From NCBI GenBank assembly GCA_963835775.1, contig CAWIHB010000002.1, positions 186,001-250,000 on the forward strand: a DNA stretch of 64,000 bases, in the 5' to 3' direction. The translations under genes were made by a program, and so were the position numbers. Each line of letters starts with the position of its first letter. The first letter of the stretch is position 1. The notes below the pieces were generated by a model. The model saw only the letters and a list, made by a program, of their open reading frames with translations, was not told where the DNA came from and ran no database searches. Below are positions 8,564-16,284 of the stretch, piece after piece. This DNA is from Palsa-504 sp963835775. Its GTDB lineage: Bacteria; Actinomycetota; Actinomycetes; Streptosporangiales; Streptosporangiaceae.

Positions 8564-9934
8564 GGGACTGTAAATTTAACGGTGTAACCCCCGAGACGGA
8601 GGAGATACCAGATGACTGATGTGACAGAGGACCGGGGCCAGGCCGCGTCGGAGCTGTCGGCGGCTGATGAGCAGGTGCTGCGCGAGCTGACCGAGCGGGC
8701 CCGCACCGGCGGGTTGAAGCTGACCGGTGAGGGCGGGCTGCTGGGCCGGCTGACCAAGATGGTCATCGAGGGCGCGCTGGAAGGCGAGCTGGATGATCAC
8801 CTCGGCTATGGCAAGCATGACCCGGAAGGCCGCGATGGCGGCAATTCCCGTAATGGCCGGCGGGCCAAGACGGTGCTCACCGACACCGGGCCGGTGGAGA
8901 TTTCCGTGCCGCGGGACCGCGATTCCAGCTTCGAGCCGAAAATCGTCGCCAAAAGGCAGCGGCGGCTGTCCGGCGTCGATGAGATGGTCATTTCCCTGTC
9001 CGCGAAAGGGCTGACCCACGGGGAAATCGCCGCGCACCTGGCCGAGGTGTACGGCGCGGAGGTGTCCAAGCAGACCATTACCACGATCACCGACCGGGTG
9101 ATGGAAGGAATGGCGGACTGGCAGAGCCGGCCACTGGACTCCGTGTACGCGGTGATCTTCATCGACGCGATCAACGTGAAGATCCGCGAGGGCCAGGTCG
9201 CCAACCGGCCCATCTACCTCGCCCTGGGCGTCACCGTGGACGGCGAGCGCGATGTCCTGGGCCTGTGGGCCGGGGAGCACGGCGACGGGGAGGGGGCCAA
9301 GTACTGGATGCGGGTCTGCTCAGAGATCAAGAACCGAGGCACCAGGGACGTCCTGATGGTGGTCTGCGACGGGCTCAAAGGCCTGCCGGACGCGGTCAAT
9401 GCCGTGTGGGAGAAGACCATCGTGCAAACATGTATCGTCCATCTTCTGCGGAATTCATTCAAGTATGCGTCGAAACGGGACTGGGCGCAGATAGCGAAAG
9501 ACCTCAAGCCGGTTTACACCGCCGCGTCCGAGTCTGAGGCACTCGACCGGTTCGCCGAATTCTCCGGCAAATGGGAGAAGCGCTACCCGGCTATTATACG
9601 GCTGTGGGAGAACGCCTGGGCGGAATTCGTGCCGTTCCTGCGGTTCGACCGGGAAATAAGGACGGTAATCTGCACGACAAATGCGATCGAGTCGATTAAT
9701 GCCCGGTTGCGGCGCGCGGTGAACGCCCGCGGCCACTTCCCGACTGAGCAAGCCGCCCTGAAGTGCCTGTACCTGGCGATCAGGAGCCTGGACCCCACCG
9801 GCCGGGGCCGCAAGCGCTGGACCAACCGCTGGAAGGCCGCCCTCAACGCCTTCGACATCACCTTCAACGGCCGCCTGTCCGCAGGACGGAAGTAAAACCT
9901 ACAAGATCAGTTACACCGAAGACTTGACAGACCC
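8564..9934 (+). mobile_element. IS256-family insertion sequence
   Basis: About 1,371 bp. The left end gggactgtaaatttaacggt matches the reverse complement of the right end (gggtctgtcaagtcttcggt) in an imperfect inverted repeat of about 26 bp. The 8 bp outside each end differ (gagccggc and cagctggg), so no target duplication is visible. The left flank is IS3 sequence and the right flank is not, so a deletion or rearrangement followed insertion. Confidence 0.8.
8612..9895 (+). CDS. IS256-family mutator-type transposase
   Basis: A 427-residue transposase with a GGAGGAG ribosome site 8-14 bp before the ATG. Typical IS256 features are the N-terminal ALEGELDDHLGYGKHD, NSRNGRRAKTV, catalytic Asp in VIFIDAINVKIREG, Asp in MVVCDGLKGLPDAV, the TCIVHLLRNSFKYAS helix, and Glu in CTTNAIESINARLRRA. 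The end, RWKAALNAFDITFNGRL, is also normal. The gene is full length with no frameshift, so it is likely active or recently so. Confidence 0.95.
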   Translation: MTDVTEDRGQAASELSAADEQVLRELTERARTGGLKLTGEGGLLGRLTKMVIEGALEGELDDHLGYGKHDPEGRDGGNSRNGRRAKTVLTDTGPVEISVPRDRDSSFEPKIVAKRQRRLSGVDEMVISLSAKGLTHGEIAAHLAEVYGAEVSKQTITTITDRVMEGMADWQSRPLDSVYAVIFIDAINVKIREGQVANRPIYLALGVTVDGERDVLGLWAGEHGDGEGAKYWMRVCSEIKNRGTRDVLMVVCDGLKGLPDAVNAVWEKTIVQTCIVHLLRNSFKYASKRDWAQIAKDLKPVYTAASESEALDRFAEFSGKWEKRYPAIIRLWENAWAEFVPFLRFDREIRTVICTTNAIESINARLRRAVNARGHFPTEQAALKCLYLAIRSLDPTGRGRKRWTNRWKAALNAFDITFNGRLSAGRK

Positions 9935-10264
9935 CAGCTGGGGTTCCGTGGTGGCCCGGGTCGGTGCGGTATGGGAGTCGGCTGTGGCGCGCGGAGCGCG
10001 CCCTTGGGCGGGGGAAGGGCGGGAGGGGGTCCGGGGGAACCGGGGAAACCCGGGCTTTGGGGGGTTTCCCGGGTTCCCCCGGCGCCTTGCAGTTTCCTCG
10101 TGCGGCAGGTGCGGCGCGGCAGTGGCGGCTTGTGCTTGCATTTTCCCCGGTCATTGGCGCGGTGCGTTGCTTTTGTCTGGGGAGGCAGGAATGGGGGTCT
10201 GGGGGAAACCTGGAACCGGGCCGTGGTTTTTCGGGGCCGGGGGGGTTCCGGGTTTTCCCCCAGT

Positions 10265-10431
10265 GCGTTTCCGGATTGGTCCCCCCTCCTGCCTGTTTTT
10301 GCTCGCGTAGCAGAGCTGTAGTGTTCCCGACCTCGCCCTTTTGCTCTTTGAGAGGGTGAGGTCGGGAACGCGGAGGCGGCGCGGAGCGAGCAAGTTTTTG
10401 CAGGCAGGAGGGGGGACCGAGACGGAAACGC
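10265..10431. repeat. Long interrupted inverted repeat
   Basis: Paired blocks are gcgtttccg (10265-10273) with 10423-10431, ggtcccccctcctgcctg (10278-10295) with a perfect complement at 10401-10418, gctcgc (10301-10306) with 10386-10391, and gttcccgacctc (10323-10334) with 10358-10369. The arms are about 70 nt and the loop about 20 nt. Function is unknown. Confidence 0.85.
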
Positions 10432-10434
10432 AGC

Positions 10435-10464
10435 GCACAGCGCCCGCATCTGCGGGCGCTGTGC
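10435..10464. terminator. Hairpin, possible rho-independent terminator
   Basis: A perfect 14-bp stem, gcacagcgcccgca (10435-10448) with tgcgggcgctgtgc (10451-10464), and a 2-nt loop. It lies downstream of the minus-strand restriction gene and has no clear T-tract, as is common in actinobacteria. Confidence 0.45.
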
Positions 10465-10490
10465 TGTACAGCCACTGTGCGGGGGGTGTG

Positions 10491-10522
10491 CGTGGCCCGC
10501 CGGGCCTGCCCGGCGGGCCACG
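10491..10522. terminator. Hairpin, possible terminator of the restriction operon
   Basis: A perfect 14-bp stem, cgtggcccgccggg (10491-10504) with cccggcgggccacg (10509-10522), and a 4-nt loop. It lies about 50 bp beyond the restriction gene stop at 10574 on the minus strand. It has no T-tract. Confidence 0.5.
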
Positions 10523-10573
10523 CGGGTGGGGGAAGGGTGTCCGGTGACAGATATATCGGGCCGGCGGTGCGGA

Positions 10574-11284
10574 TTAGTCGAGCACGCTCCGTACGTAATT
10601 CACGCGGCCCTGCACAGCAACCCGGAACGCTTTGCCCGAGGCCGTCGCCAGCGGCTCCGCATACGACACCCGGCCCGCCTCGTCCGTCTTTGTGGTGATG
10701 AACCATCCGCCTTGGTAGATGTTGTCTCCCATAAACCGCTTCAGCATCTCCTGGTAACGCTGGTTGTACGACATTCCCTTGAACGCGGGGTCCGCCGGGA
10801 ACAGCGCGTCAATAGGACGGTTAGGCGACTCCGTCTCGTCATCCTCGCGGAGTACGAACACGTACCCTAGCCACGGTGGCACCTCGCCGTAGGCCGCGAG
10901 CTTGGACTGCGCGGCCCACGTGTCCGTACCGGTCCCGAGGGCCTCCTCGAAGCGGTTGTTGATGTTCTTGCCGACGCTGCCGACCTGGCTCTTGAACTCC
11001 AGGGCGGCCACGAGCGCACCTTTGTACTTCACCGCCATGTCCCACCGCTTGCGGGGACGATAGAAACCGGGCAGGTAGGGCTCGTATTCGACCGAGTTTT
11101 CCGGCATCCCAGCGTCGATGAAGATGCTCGCTACCAGGTTACGGATGCCGTTCATGTGCGCCGCAGCCCGGGCGCCGCCGCCGGCCGCGCCACCATCTGT
11201 GAGGGCGGCCATCTGGTCGGCTCGCGTAGTCCAGAACATCAACACGGCAATCTGGGTCGGATCGTCCGGTATCTGGTCAGGCAA
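10574..11284 (-). CDS. Type II restriction endonuclease, XhoI/PaeR7I-like
   Basis: A 236-residue protein that resembles the XhoI family (PaeR7I has about 246 residues). The PD-(D/E)xK core is visible as KRWDMAVKYKGALVAALEFK, with Asp, Glu and Lys in place. The family-specific SQVGSVGKNINNRFEEALGT and GTDTWAAQ follow. Family members cut CTCGAG. The start overlaps the 3' end of the methyltransferase gene by 8 bp, so the pair is one operon with the methylase first. That order lets protection build up before cutting. Site specificity is inferred from the family. Confidence 0.85.
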   Translation of the reverse strand: MPDQIPDDPTQIAVLMFWTTRADQMAALTDGGAAGGGARAAAHMNGIRNLVASIFIDAGMPENSVEYEPYLPGFYRPRKRWDMAVKYKGALVAALEFKSQVGSVGKNINNRFEEALGTGTDTWAAQSKLAAYGEVPPWLGYVFVLREDDETESPNRPIDALFPADPAFKGMSYNQRYQEMLKRFMGDNIYQGGWFITTKTDEAGRVSYAEPLATASGKAFRVAVQGRVNYVRSVLD

Positions 11285-12920
11285 GATCGTAGTCCTTCGG
11301 TTCGACTCCGTATGCGATCCCTGCCGCTTGTGTTGCCGCGTCGGTGTCGCGGTCCCGGAACGCGGTCCGCAGGGCGTCCTGAGTGGGCGCGTCGATCTGG
11401 TCTGGCTTGGGCACCCTTATGCGCTTAAGGTACTGGGCCTGGAACCTGAGCGTTCCCCCAGCCATGCGTACGCAGTACGCCTCGATGAAAGCCTGGGCGA
11501 TCCTGGAGAGCAGGATGCCTCCGAGTACCTCCATGTCCCAGGCATCTGAGACTACGTAATACAGGTTGTGGTGCGGGTAGTGACCGCCTGGTTCCAGGAC
11601 GGGGTGAATGTGGGCCTTCATGTCCTGGAGCAGAAGCTTGGGCATATCGGTGAGTTTGGCCTGCACCTTGTCGATCGTGCGGTGCCAGGAACCTGCGTCC
11701 CGCTTAGCAACGAAACGTTCCTTGAGCGCTGGATGCTCCGCGAGATAGGCGGCCATCTGCGGGTAGTCACCTAGCGACACCAGCGAGCCGTCATCCGCCC
11801 ACGGGTTGACCAGGTAGTTGCCCTGCCATTTGAATGTGCCGGACATCAGGTCCCGGCGCATCGCCAAGGGCAGCATCCGGTCGGGCTCGGCCACGGTGGG
11901 GTCTTTGGTGATGTAAACGTGGTCAGCGCCGGTCGCCACGCCGATGGAGACCTTGGTTCCGGTCGCTGGATCGTGCAGGGGGCCGAACCGGTCGTTGAGG
12001 TTCTCGATCAGCGCCAGACGTGCCGGTGACCCAGTGGGCCAAAACTCGCCTCCATCGAACCAATGCGGCAGCCGGTGAGCCGTCACGCCAGTACTGGAGA
12101 ACTCGGTGAACGCCTCATCCCGTACAGCCTGGACCAGCGCGGCAGCGCTGGAAGCTTTGAACGCGGCAGTCGTATCGGCCACTACTGCCGAGCCCTGGGG
12201 CTGGTTGCTGAGGACCGTTATCGCCGGATATGCGAGGACCGGGGCTTCGAACGCATCCACGTTGTGCATCGTCCAGACGTGCTCGACGGCGTACCGGCTC
12301 GCGACCATCTCCCGGAGCAAGGCGCCGTACTGGTTTCGCATCCAGCGGTCGGCGCAGATGAAGCCGACCTTGCCTCCCGGCTTGAGCATCCCGAGCGACC
12401 GTTCGATGAAGCCGACATAGATGTCCCCGCGCCCCCGCATCGTCGGCCACGTGCTGCGGTACAGCGCCACAACGTCATCGGCGAGGTCGTCATAGCGGAT
12501 GTATGGCGGGTTCCCGATCACGACGTCGGCGGGACGGTCCTCGATCCCGGAAAGCAAGAAGTCGGCGTGCCGCACCCAGCGCTCCGCCAATGCGGATGCG
12601 ACGGACGCAGGCTCACCCGCTGCGACCAGCATGTCGCGGCACAGTGTGCGGCAGATCTGCACATGCTCAGCTTGCAGATCGTAGGACCGGATCGCATCAC
12701 CGAGCGATGCCAGGTCTCGCCCGTGACCGTGCGCGCTGGCGATAAGACGCTCAACGGCGGGACCCAGGAACGCCCCGGAACCGCAGGACGGTTCAAGCAG
12801 GTGCATCCGGCTCAGCTCGCGGTCGGTGGTGTACCCGGTGAGATCGAGCAGCACCTCGACTACCCATCGGCGTGTGAACACCTCGCCGTGGTTCTGGACG
12901 CCTGGGGCTACGAGTGTCAC
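11277..12920 (-). CDS. Type II N6-adenine DNA methyltransferase, PaeR7I/XhoI-like
   Basis: A 547-residue class I N6-adenine methyltransferase, close to the length of M.PaeR7I. The SAM motif I is HLLEPSCGSGAFLGP, the catalytic motif IV is DVVIGNPPYIRYDDL, and motif VIII-like sequence continues as KVGFICADRWMRNQYGALLRE. The C-terminal half, with AYCVRMAGGTLRFQAQYLKRIRVP, resembles the target-recognition part of gamma-type enzymes. It should methylate adenine in the site cut by the endonuclease encoded just downstream, presumed CTCGAG. Several CTCGAG sequences are present in the window (for example near 16699, 21840 and 26302), consistent with host protection. Confidence 0.9.
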   Translation of the reverse strand: MTLVAPGVQNHGEVFTRRWVVEVLLDLTGYTTDRELSRMHLLEPSCGSGAFLGPAVERLIASAHGHGRDLASLGDAIRSYDLQAEHVQICRTLCRDMLVAAGEPASVASALAERWVRHADFLLSGIEDRPADVVIGNPPYIRYDDLADDVVALYRSTWPTMRGRGDIYVGFIERSLGMLKPGGKVGFICADRWMRNQYGALLREMVASRYAVEHVWTMHNVDAFEAPVLAYPAITVLSNQPQGSAVVADTTAAFKASSAAALVQAVRDEAFTEFSSTGVTAHRLPHWFDGGEFWPTGSPARLALIENLNDRFGPLHDPATGTKVSIGVATGADHVYITKDPTVAEPDRMLPLAMRRDLMSGTFKWQGNYLVNPWADDGSLVSLGDYPQMAAYLAEHPALKERFVAKRDAGSWHRTIDKVQAKLTDMPKLLLQDMKAHIHPVLEPGGHYPHHNLYYVVSDAWDMEVLGGILLSRIAQAFIEAYCVRMAGGTLRFQAQYLKRIRVPKPDQIDAPTQDALRTAFRDRDTDAATQAAGIAYGVEPKDYDLA

Positions 12921-12986
12921 AGCGCTACCTTAGGCCCTGCCACCCAGATTCCAGCGCAGGCACAACGGGCGGATCGCGCACGTGTG

Positions 12987-13045
12987 CCAGCCCGGCGGGG
13001 CTTGCCGCGCCGGGCTGGCCTGAGGCGCGCGGTCTTTCCGCGCGC
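12987..13045. repeat. Two adjacent GC hairpins upstream of the methyltransferase
   Basis: ccagcccggc (12987-12996) pairs with gccgggctgg (13009-13018). gcgcgcgg (13025-13032) pairs with ccgcgcgc (13038-13045) around a tcttt loop. They lie about 70-125 bp upstream of the minus-strand methyltransferase start. Confidence 0.7.
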
Positions 13046-13563
13046 ATCCCCGGAAGAAGACAGGGGTGCGTGTGCCACCGGTGCCGCCGCCTAGCCAGTC
13101 CGATGGCCTAGCGCGTCGGATATTACGGTGCCGGGGCGGGTCACTCATGCCAGCACGGTACGTCCGGTATCTGACATTTGAGGGTCGGCGGCGTGCGGCG
13201 AGCCAGTGGGCGTGGAGAAAGGAGTGCCCGCAAGGGCGCCTTCAGGGTTTTGGGTTGTGCCCTGGTCGGTCGGCCGCTGGCGCCGGGGCGCGTTCCGTGC
13301 GGCGGAGCCGGGCCGTCAGGGGGGGTGGGCGGGCGGGCCGCCTCCTTGCGGTTTGCTGATTCCGTGGTCGGTGGCCCTGGCGGGGTGGAGTGCTGTGCGC
13401 TGTGCTGAGTGCGGTCGGGCCGTGATGGCTGGGGCCCAATCATGGCGGGCCTTCGCCCGCCAGCGGCGGGAAGCCTCGGCGGACAGGCTGCCACCCGGCG
13501 TACCTTGGGAGAGTCCCGCACCGTACCCCGCACTGTGGCGGGGCCCGGTGTTACTGCGGGCCT

Positions 13564-13717
13564 GGGGTCAGAGCCGGATCGTTGCTTCGATGGTCAGACG
13601 GCGGGCGAGGCGCACGGGGGTACATTTGGGACCTTGCCCTATGCTGCACCGGCACTTCCCCACACGACCGGGGTCAGAGTTGGATGGTGGCTTCGATAGT
13701 CAGCCGTCGTGCAGGCC
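13564..13717 (-). repeat. 48-bp imperfect direct repeat ending in a shared peptide
   Basis: Copies at 13564-13611 and 13670-13717 begin ggggtcagag. On the minus strand both encode ARRLTIEATI[R/Q]L followed by a stop, so they look like the duplicated 3' end of a gene. A shorter match (ggcttcgatgg) lies near 13876. Confidence 0.65.
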
Positions 13718-13751
13718 GGACGTTTTCATACTTGGCATGTTGGCCTGGGAT

Positions 13752-13785
13752 ACCGGTAATCAACCGCAGAACAGGAATAACCGCA
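13752..13785 (-). repeat. Dispersed 'cggttgatt' repeat, copy B
   Basis: The reverse complement reads tgcggttattcctgttctgcggttgattaccggt in part, matching copies at 1545-1579 and 62986-63019. It lies within the non-coding block beside the restriction-modification genes. Confidence 0.7.
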
Positions 13786-13928
13786 ATAACCGGACACATC
13801 CCTCCGGTTGGTGTGGGGGTGGTGGCTGGTGTGACGGCTGGGGCTCCGGGCCGGCGGGCGGTCACCCGGCAACGGCGGCTTCGATGGCGAAACGGCGGCG
13901 CAACGGCTCTGAGAACAGGGCCTAAGCC

Positions 13929-13997
13929 ACCTCCGCCCACCTGACCCCACCTCCGCCCACCTGACCCCACCTCCGCCCACCTGACCCCACCTCCGCC
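13929..13997. repeat. 20-bp tandem repeat, about 3.4 copies
   Basis: Unit ctccgcccacctgaccccac repeated at 13931, 13951 and 13971, then a partial fourth copy. It is non-coding and ends about 20 bp before an AT-rich palindromic promoter region. Confidence 0.95.
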
Positions 13998-14017
13998 GAC
14001 CGGCGTCGCGACTCAGA

Positions 14018-14035
14018 TAACACAAATTTGTGTTA
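14018..14035. promoter_or_regulatory. 18-bp perfect AT-rich palindrome, probable operator
   Basis: taacacaaatttgtgtta is a perfect palindrome in a stretch unusually AT-rich for this window (14014-14064). It lies 29 bp before the ATG at 14064. It looks like a dimeric repressor site overlapping a promoter. The regulator is unknown. Confidence 0.6.
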
Positions 14036-14063
14036 ACTTAGTTATTACTGTATTGTCAGGCAC

Positions 14064-14348
14064 ATGATAACCAGGGAGAAGCTGAGCTACGCCGACCGGG
14101 CCGGCCGCTGCCACAGCTGCGAGTACGGCTTCCCGCCCGTCAAAGGCGTACTCCTGGGTTACGTCGCCGAGCGGCGACCCCGCCCCGCCACCTCGTTAAC
14201 GCGGACTTCCGCACCGGTAAATCGGCCCCACCGTGTCGAGCAGCGCCGGTTACGGACCTGCGGTATTTCCGGGGGCTGCCGCTTTGGTTGTGCTCTTTCC
14301 GGGGTTGGAGTAGCGAACGAATCAGCCCGAGTGAAGATCGTTATATAA
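14064..14348 (+). CDS. Small hypothetical protein, possibly a truncated gene
   Basis: A 94-residue frame directly after an AT-rich operator-like promoter. The first 35 residues (MITREKLSYADRAGRCHSCEYG) look protein-like and include CHSC. The rest is Arg/Pro-rich and less convincing. I see no known domain. It may be the 5' end of a gene whose remainder was lost when the transposase region downstream arrived, or a short unrelated ORF. The main support is the promoter-like sequence and the start context. Confidence 0.3.
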   Translation: MITREKLSYADRAGRCHSCEYGFPPVKGVLLGYVAERRPRPATSLTRTSAPVNRPHRVEQRRLRTCGISGGCRFGCALSGVGVANESARVKIVI

Positions 14349-14482
14349 GCGATACATGAGGTAGCAGGGTGAAATGCCGGGTTTGAATCACCCCATATGA
14401 CTGCAAGCTGGCACGGGAAGGACGTTACCGGGCGCTGGCCGGGGGCCGCCGGGAAGTACGGTCCTGTGATAGATCAGCGGCT

Positions 14483-16234
14483 ATGACCGCCATATCGGCC
14501 CCACGGCCCGGCTGGGAGCTGCTGGCCGGGCAGGTGAACCAGCGGCGGTATGAGGCGCTGCGCGCCTACCTGTTCGAGGGTGCCTCGCTGCAGCAGGCCG
14601 CCGACGCCACCGGGTACACCCGCGACGCGCTGGCGTCCCTGGTCCGGGACCTGCGGGCGGGCAGGCTCACGGTGTTCGCGCCGCCGGGCACGCCCGGCCG
14701 CAAGAGCGCCCCGAAGAAAGACGCCGCCCGCGGCCAGGTCATCGAGCTGCGCCGTGACGGCCTGTCGGTCTATGAGATCAGCACCCGGCTGACCCGGGAG
14801 GGGACCCCGCTGGGCCGCACCGCCGTCAGCGACATCCTGCGCGAGGAGGGCTTCGGCCGGCTGCTGCGCGACCCCGCGCCCGAGGCCAGCACCAGCCCGG
14901 CCACCTCCGGGCGCGACACCCAGATGCCGGCCGCCGCCGTCACCGACTTCGCCGCCCTGCCCGCACGCGCCCACACCACCATGGCCGGGCTGCTGCTGGC
15001 CATCCCGGACCTGGTCGCCCTCGACCTGCCCGCCCTGGCCACCGCGGCCAGCTATCCCGGCACCAGCGTCATCCCGGCCACATCCTGGCTGCTGTCCCTG
15101 CTCGCGCTGAAGCTCACCGCCACCCGGCGCGTGTCCCACGTCGATGACCTGCTCGCCGACCCGGCCCCCGCGCTGCTGGCCGGGCTGTCGATCCTGCCCA
15201 AGAAAACCGCGCTCACCGACTACTCTTACCGCCTGTCGCATGACCACCAGCAGAGATTCCTGGCCGCCCTCGACAAGCAGATGATCGCGAAAGGCCTGGC
15301 CGCCGCCGGGGAAGCGATCTTCGACCTGGATTTCCACGCCGTCATGCACTGGGGTCATGATCCAGCCCTGGAAAAGCACTACGTGCCCACCAGGTCCCAG
15401 CGCGCCCGGTCCGTGCTGACCTTCTTCGCCCAGGACACCGGCACCCACAACCTGGTCTACGCCAACGCCGACCTGACCAAGGCGACCCAGAACCGGGAGG
15501 TCATAGCGTTCTGCGACCACTGGAAAGCCGTCTCCGGAGCCGACCCGAAGATGCTGATCATGGACCAGAAGGTCACCACCCAGGCCATCCTCGGCGAACT
15601 GGACGACCGCGGCGTCAAGTTCGCTACCCTGCGCATGCGCTCACCCGCCCTGATGAAGCAAATCAACACCCTGACCAGCAAAGACTTCAAGCAGATCACC
15701 CTGGACCGGGCCGGCCGCCACACCAAGCCCCGCGTGCACGAAACCGCCGCCGTCAAGCTCACCAGCTACCCGGGCACCGTCCGGCAGCTGGTCATCACCG
15801 GCCTGGGCCGCGACGCCCCCACCGTCATCATCACCAACGACACCCAGATCACCACCAAGGCCCTGATCACGCAGTACGCCCGCCGCATGACCATCGAGCA
15901 GCGCCTCGCCGAGATCATCCAGGCCTTCTGCGCCGACGCCCTCTCCTCCGCCGTCAACCTCAACGCCGACCTCGACGTCGTCCTGTGCGTCCTGGCCCAG
16001 GCCCTCACCGCCGCCTTCCGGCTCCGCCTGCCCGGCAACTACGCCCACGCCACCCCCGACACCCTCCAGCGCCGCTTCCTGGACACCCCCGGCGAGATCA
16101 TCACCGCCAGCACCGGCATCACCGTCAAGATCAACCGCCGCGCCTACTCACCCGTCCTCCGCGAGGCCAGCCTCCCCGCCGACACCACTGTCCCCTGGTG
16201 GAACGGACGCCAGCTCCACTTCGAATTCGCCTGA
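14483..16234 (+). CDS. DDE transposase of IS4/IS1634 type
   Basis: A 583-residue protein. The N-terminal helix-turn-helix part (QQAADATGYTRDALASLVRD, then GLSVYEISTRLTREGTPLGR) is followed by a DDE core. Likely catalytic residues are Asp in EAIFDLDFHAVMHWG, Asp in KMLIMDQKVTT, and Glu in YARRMTIEQRLAEIIQAF, which fits the Y-2-R-3-E spacing of the IS4 superfamily. A late LNADLDVVLCVLAQALTAAF helix is typical of large IS1634/ISL3-like enzymes. I could not find inverted terminal repeats or a target duplication, so the ends of the element are not defined. The gene is intact. Confidence 0.75.
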   Translation: MTAISAPRPGWELLAGQVNQRRYEALRAYLFEGASLQQAADATGYTRDALASLVRDLRAGRLTVFAPPGTPGRKSAPKKDAARGQVIELRRDGLSVYEISTRLTREGTPLGRTAVSDILREEGFGRLLRDPAPEASTSPATSGRDTQMPAAAVTDFAALPARAHTTMAGLLLAIPDLVALDLPALATAASYPGTSVIPATSWLLSLLALKLTATRRVSHVDDLLADPAPALLAGLSILPKKTALTDYSYRLSHDHQQRFLAALDKQMIAKGLAAAGEAIFDLDFHAVMHWGHDPALEKHYVPTRSQRARSVLTFFAQDTGTHNLVYANADLTKATQNREVIAFCDHWKAVSGADPKMLIMDQKVTTQAILGELDDRGVKFATLRMRSPALMKQINTLTSKDFKQITLDRAGRHTKPRVHETAAVKLTSYPGTVRQLVITGLGRDAPTVIITNDTQITTKALITQYARRMTIEQRLAEIIQAFCADALSSAVNLNADLDVVLCVLAQALTAAFRLRLPGNYAHATPDTLQRRFLDTPGEIITASTGITVKINRRAYSPVLREASLPADTTVPWWNGRQLHFEFA

Positions 16235-16284
16235 CCCAAGGGCCGAAGTAGCGGTGCGGAAATCCGCGTTAAGGAGAAGCAGTC

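Larger units (their letters stand above)
9935..10573. other. Gene-free block rich in hairpins, between IS256 and the restriction gene
   Basis: About 640 bp with no convincing gene on either strand. Open frames here have poor codon use and no family match. It holds at least five strong inverted repeats: 10033-10050 with 10063-10080 (one mismatch in 18), 10201-10217 with 10244-10261 (imperfect), 10265-10431, 10435-10464 and 10491-10522. It lies downstream of the minus-strand restriction operon. Confidence 0.7.
12921..14063. other. 1.1-kb gene-free block with hairpins and short repeats
   Basis: No convincing gene is seen on either strand. The block holds two adjacent hairpins (12987-13045), a hairpin at 13444-13461 (ggcgggc, loop cttc, gcccgcc), a 48-bp imperfect direct repeat (13564-13611 and 13670-13717), a copy of a dispersed repeat (13752-13785), a 20-bp tandem array (13929-13997), and an AT-rich palindrome (14018-14035). 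With 9935-10573 it brackets the restriction-modification operon. Confidence 0.7.

Noticed and set aside
9864..10706. Minus-strand frame of 280 codons beside IS256
   Set aside because: Low-complexity Pro/Arg/Gly composition over hairpins, no ribosome site and no family features.
13141..13533. Open frames on both strands in the block after the methyltransferase
   Set aside because: They are GC-rich chance frames over repeats with no start context and no known motif.
13929..13997. Possible CRISPR array
   Set aside because: Units are directly tandem with no spacers and only 20 bp long.
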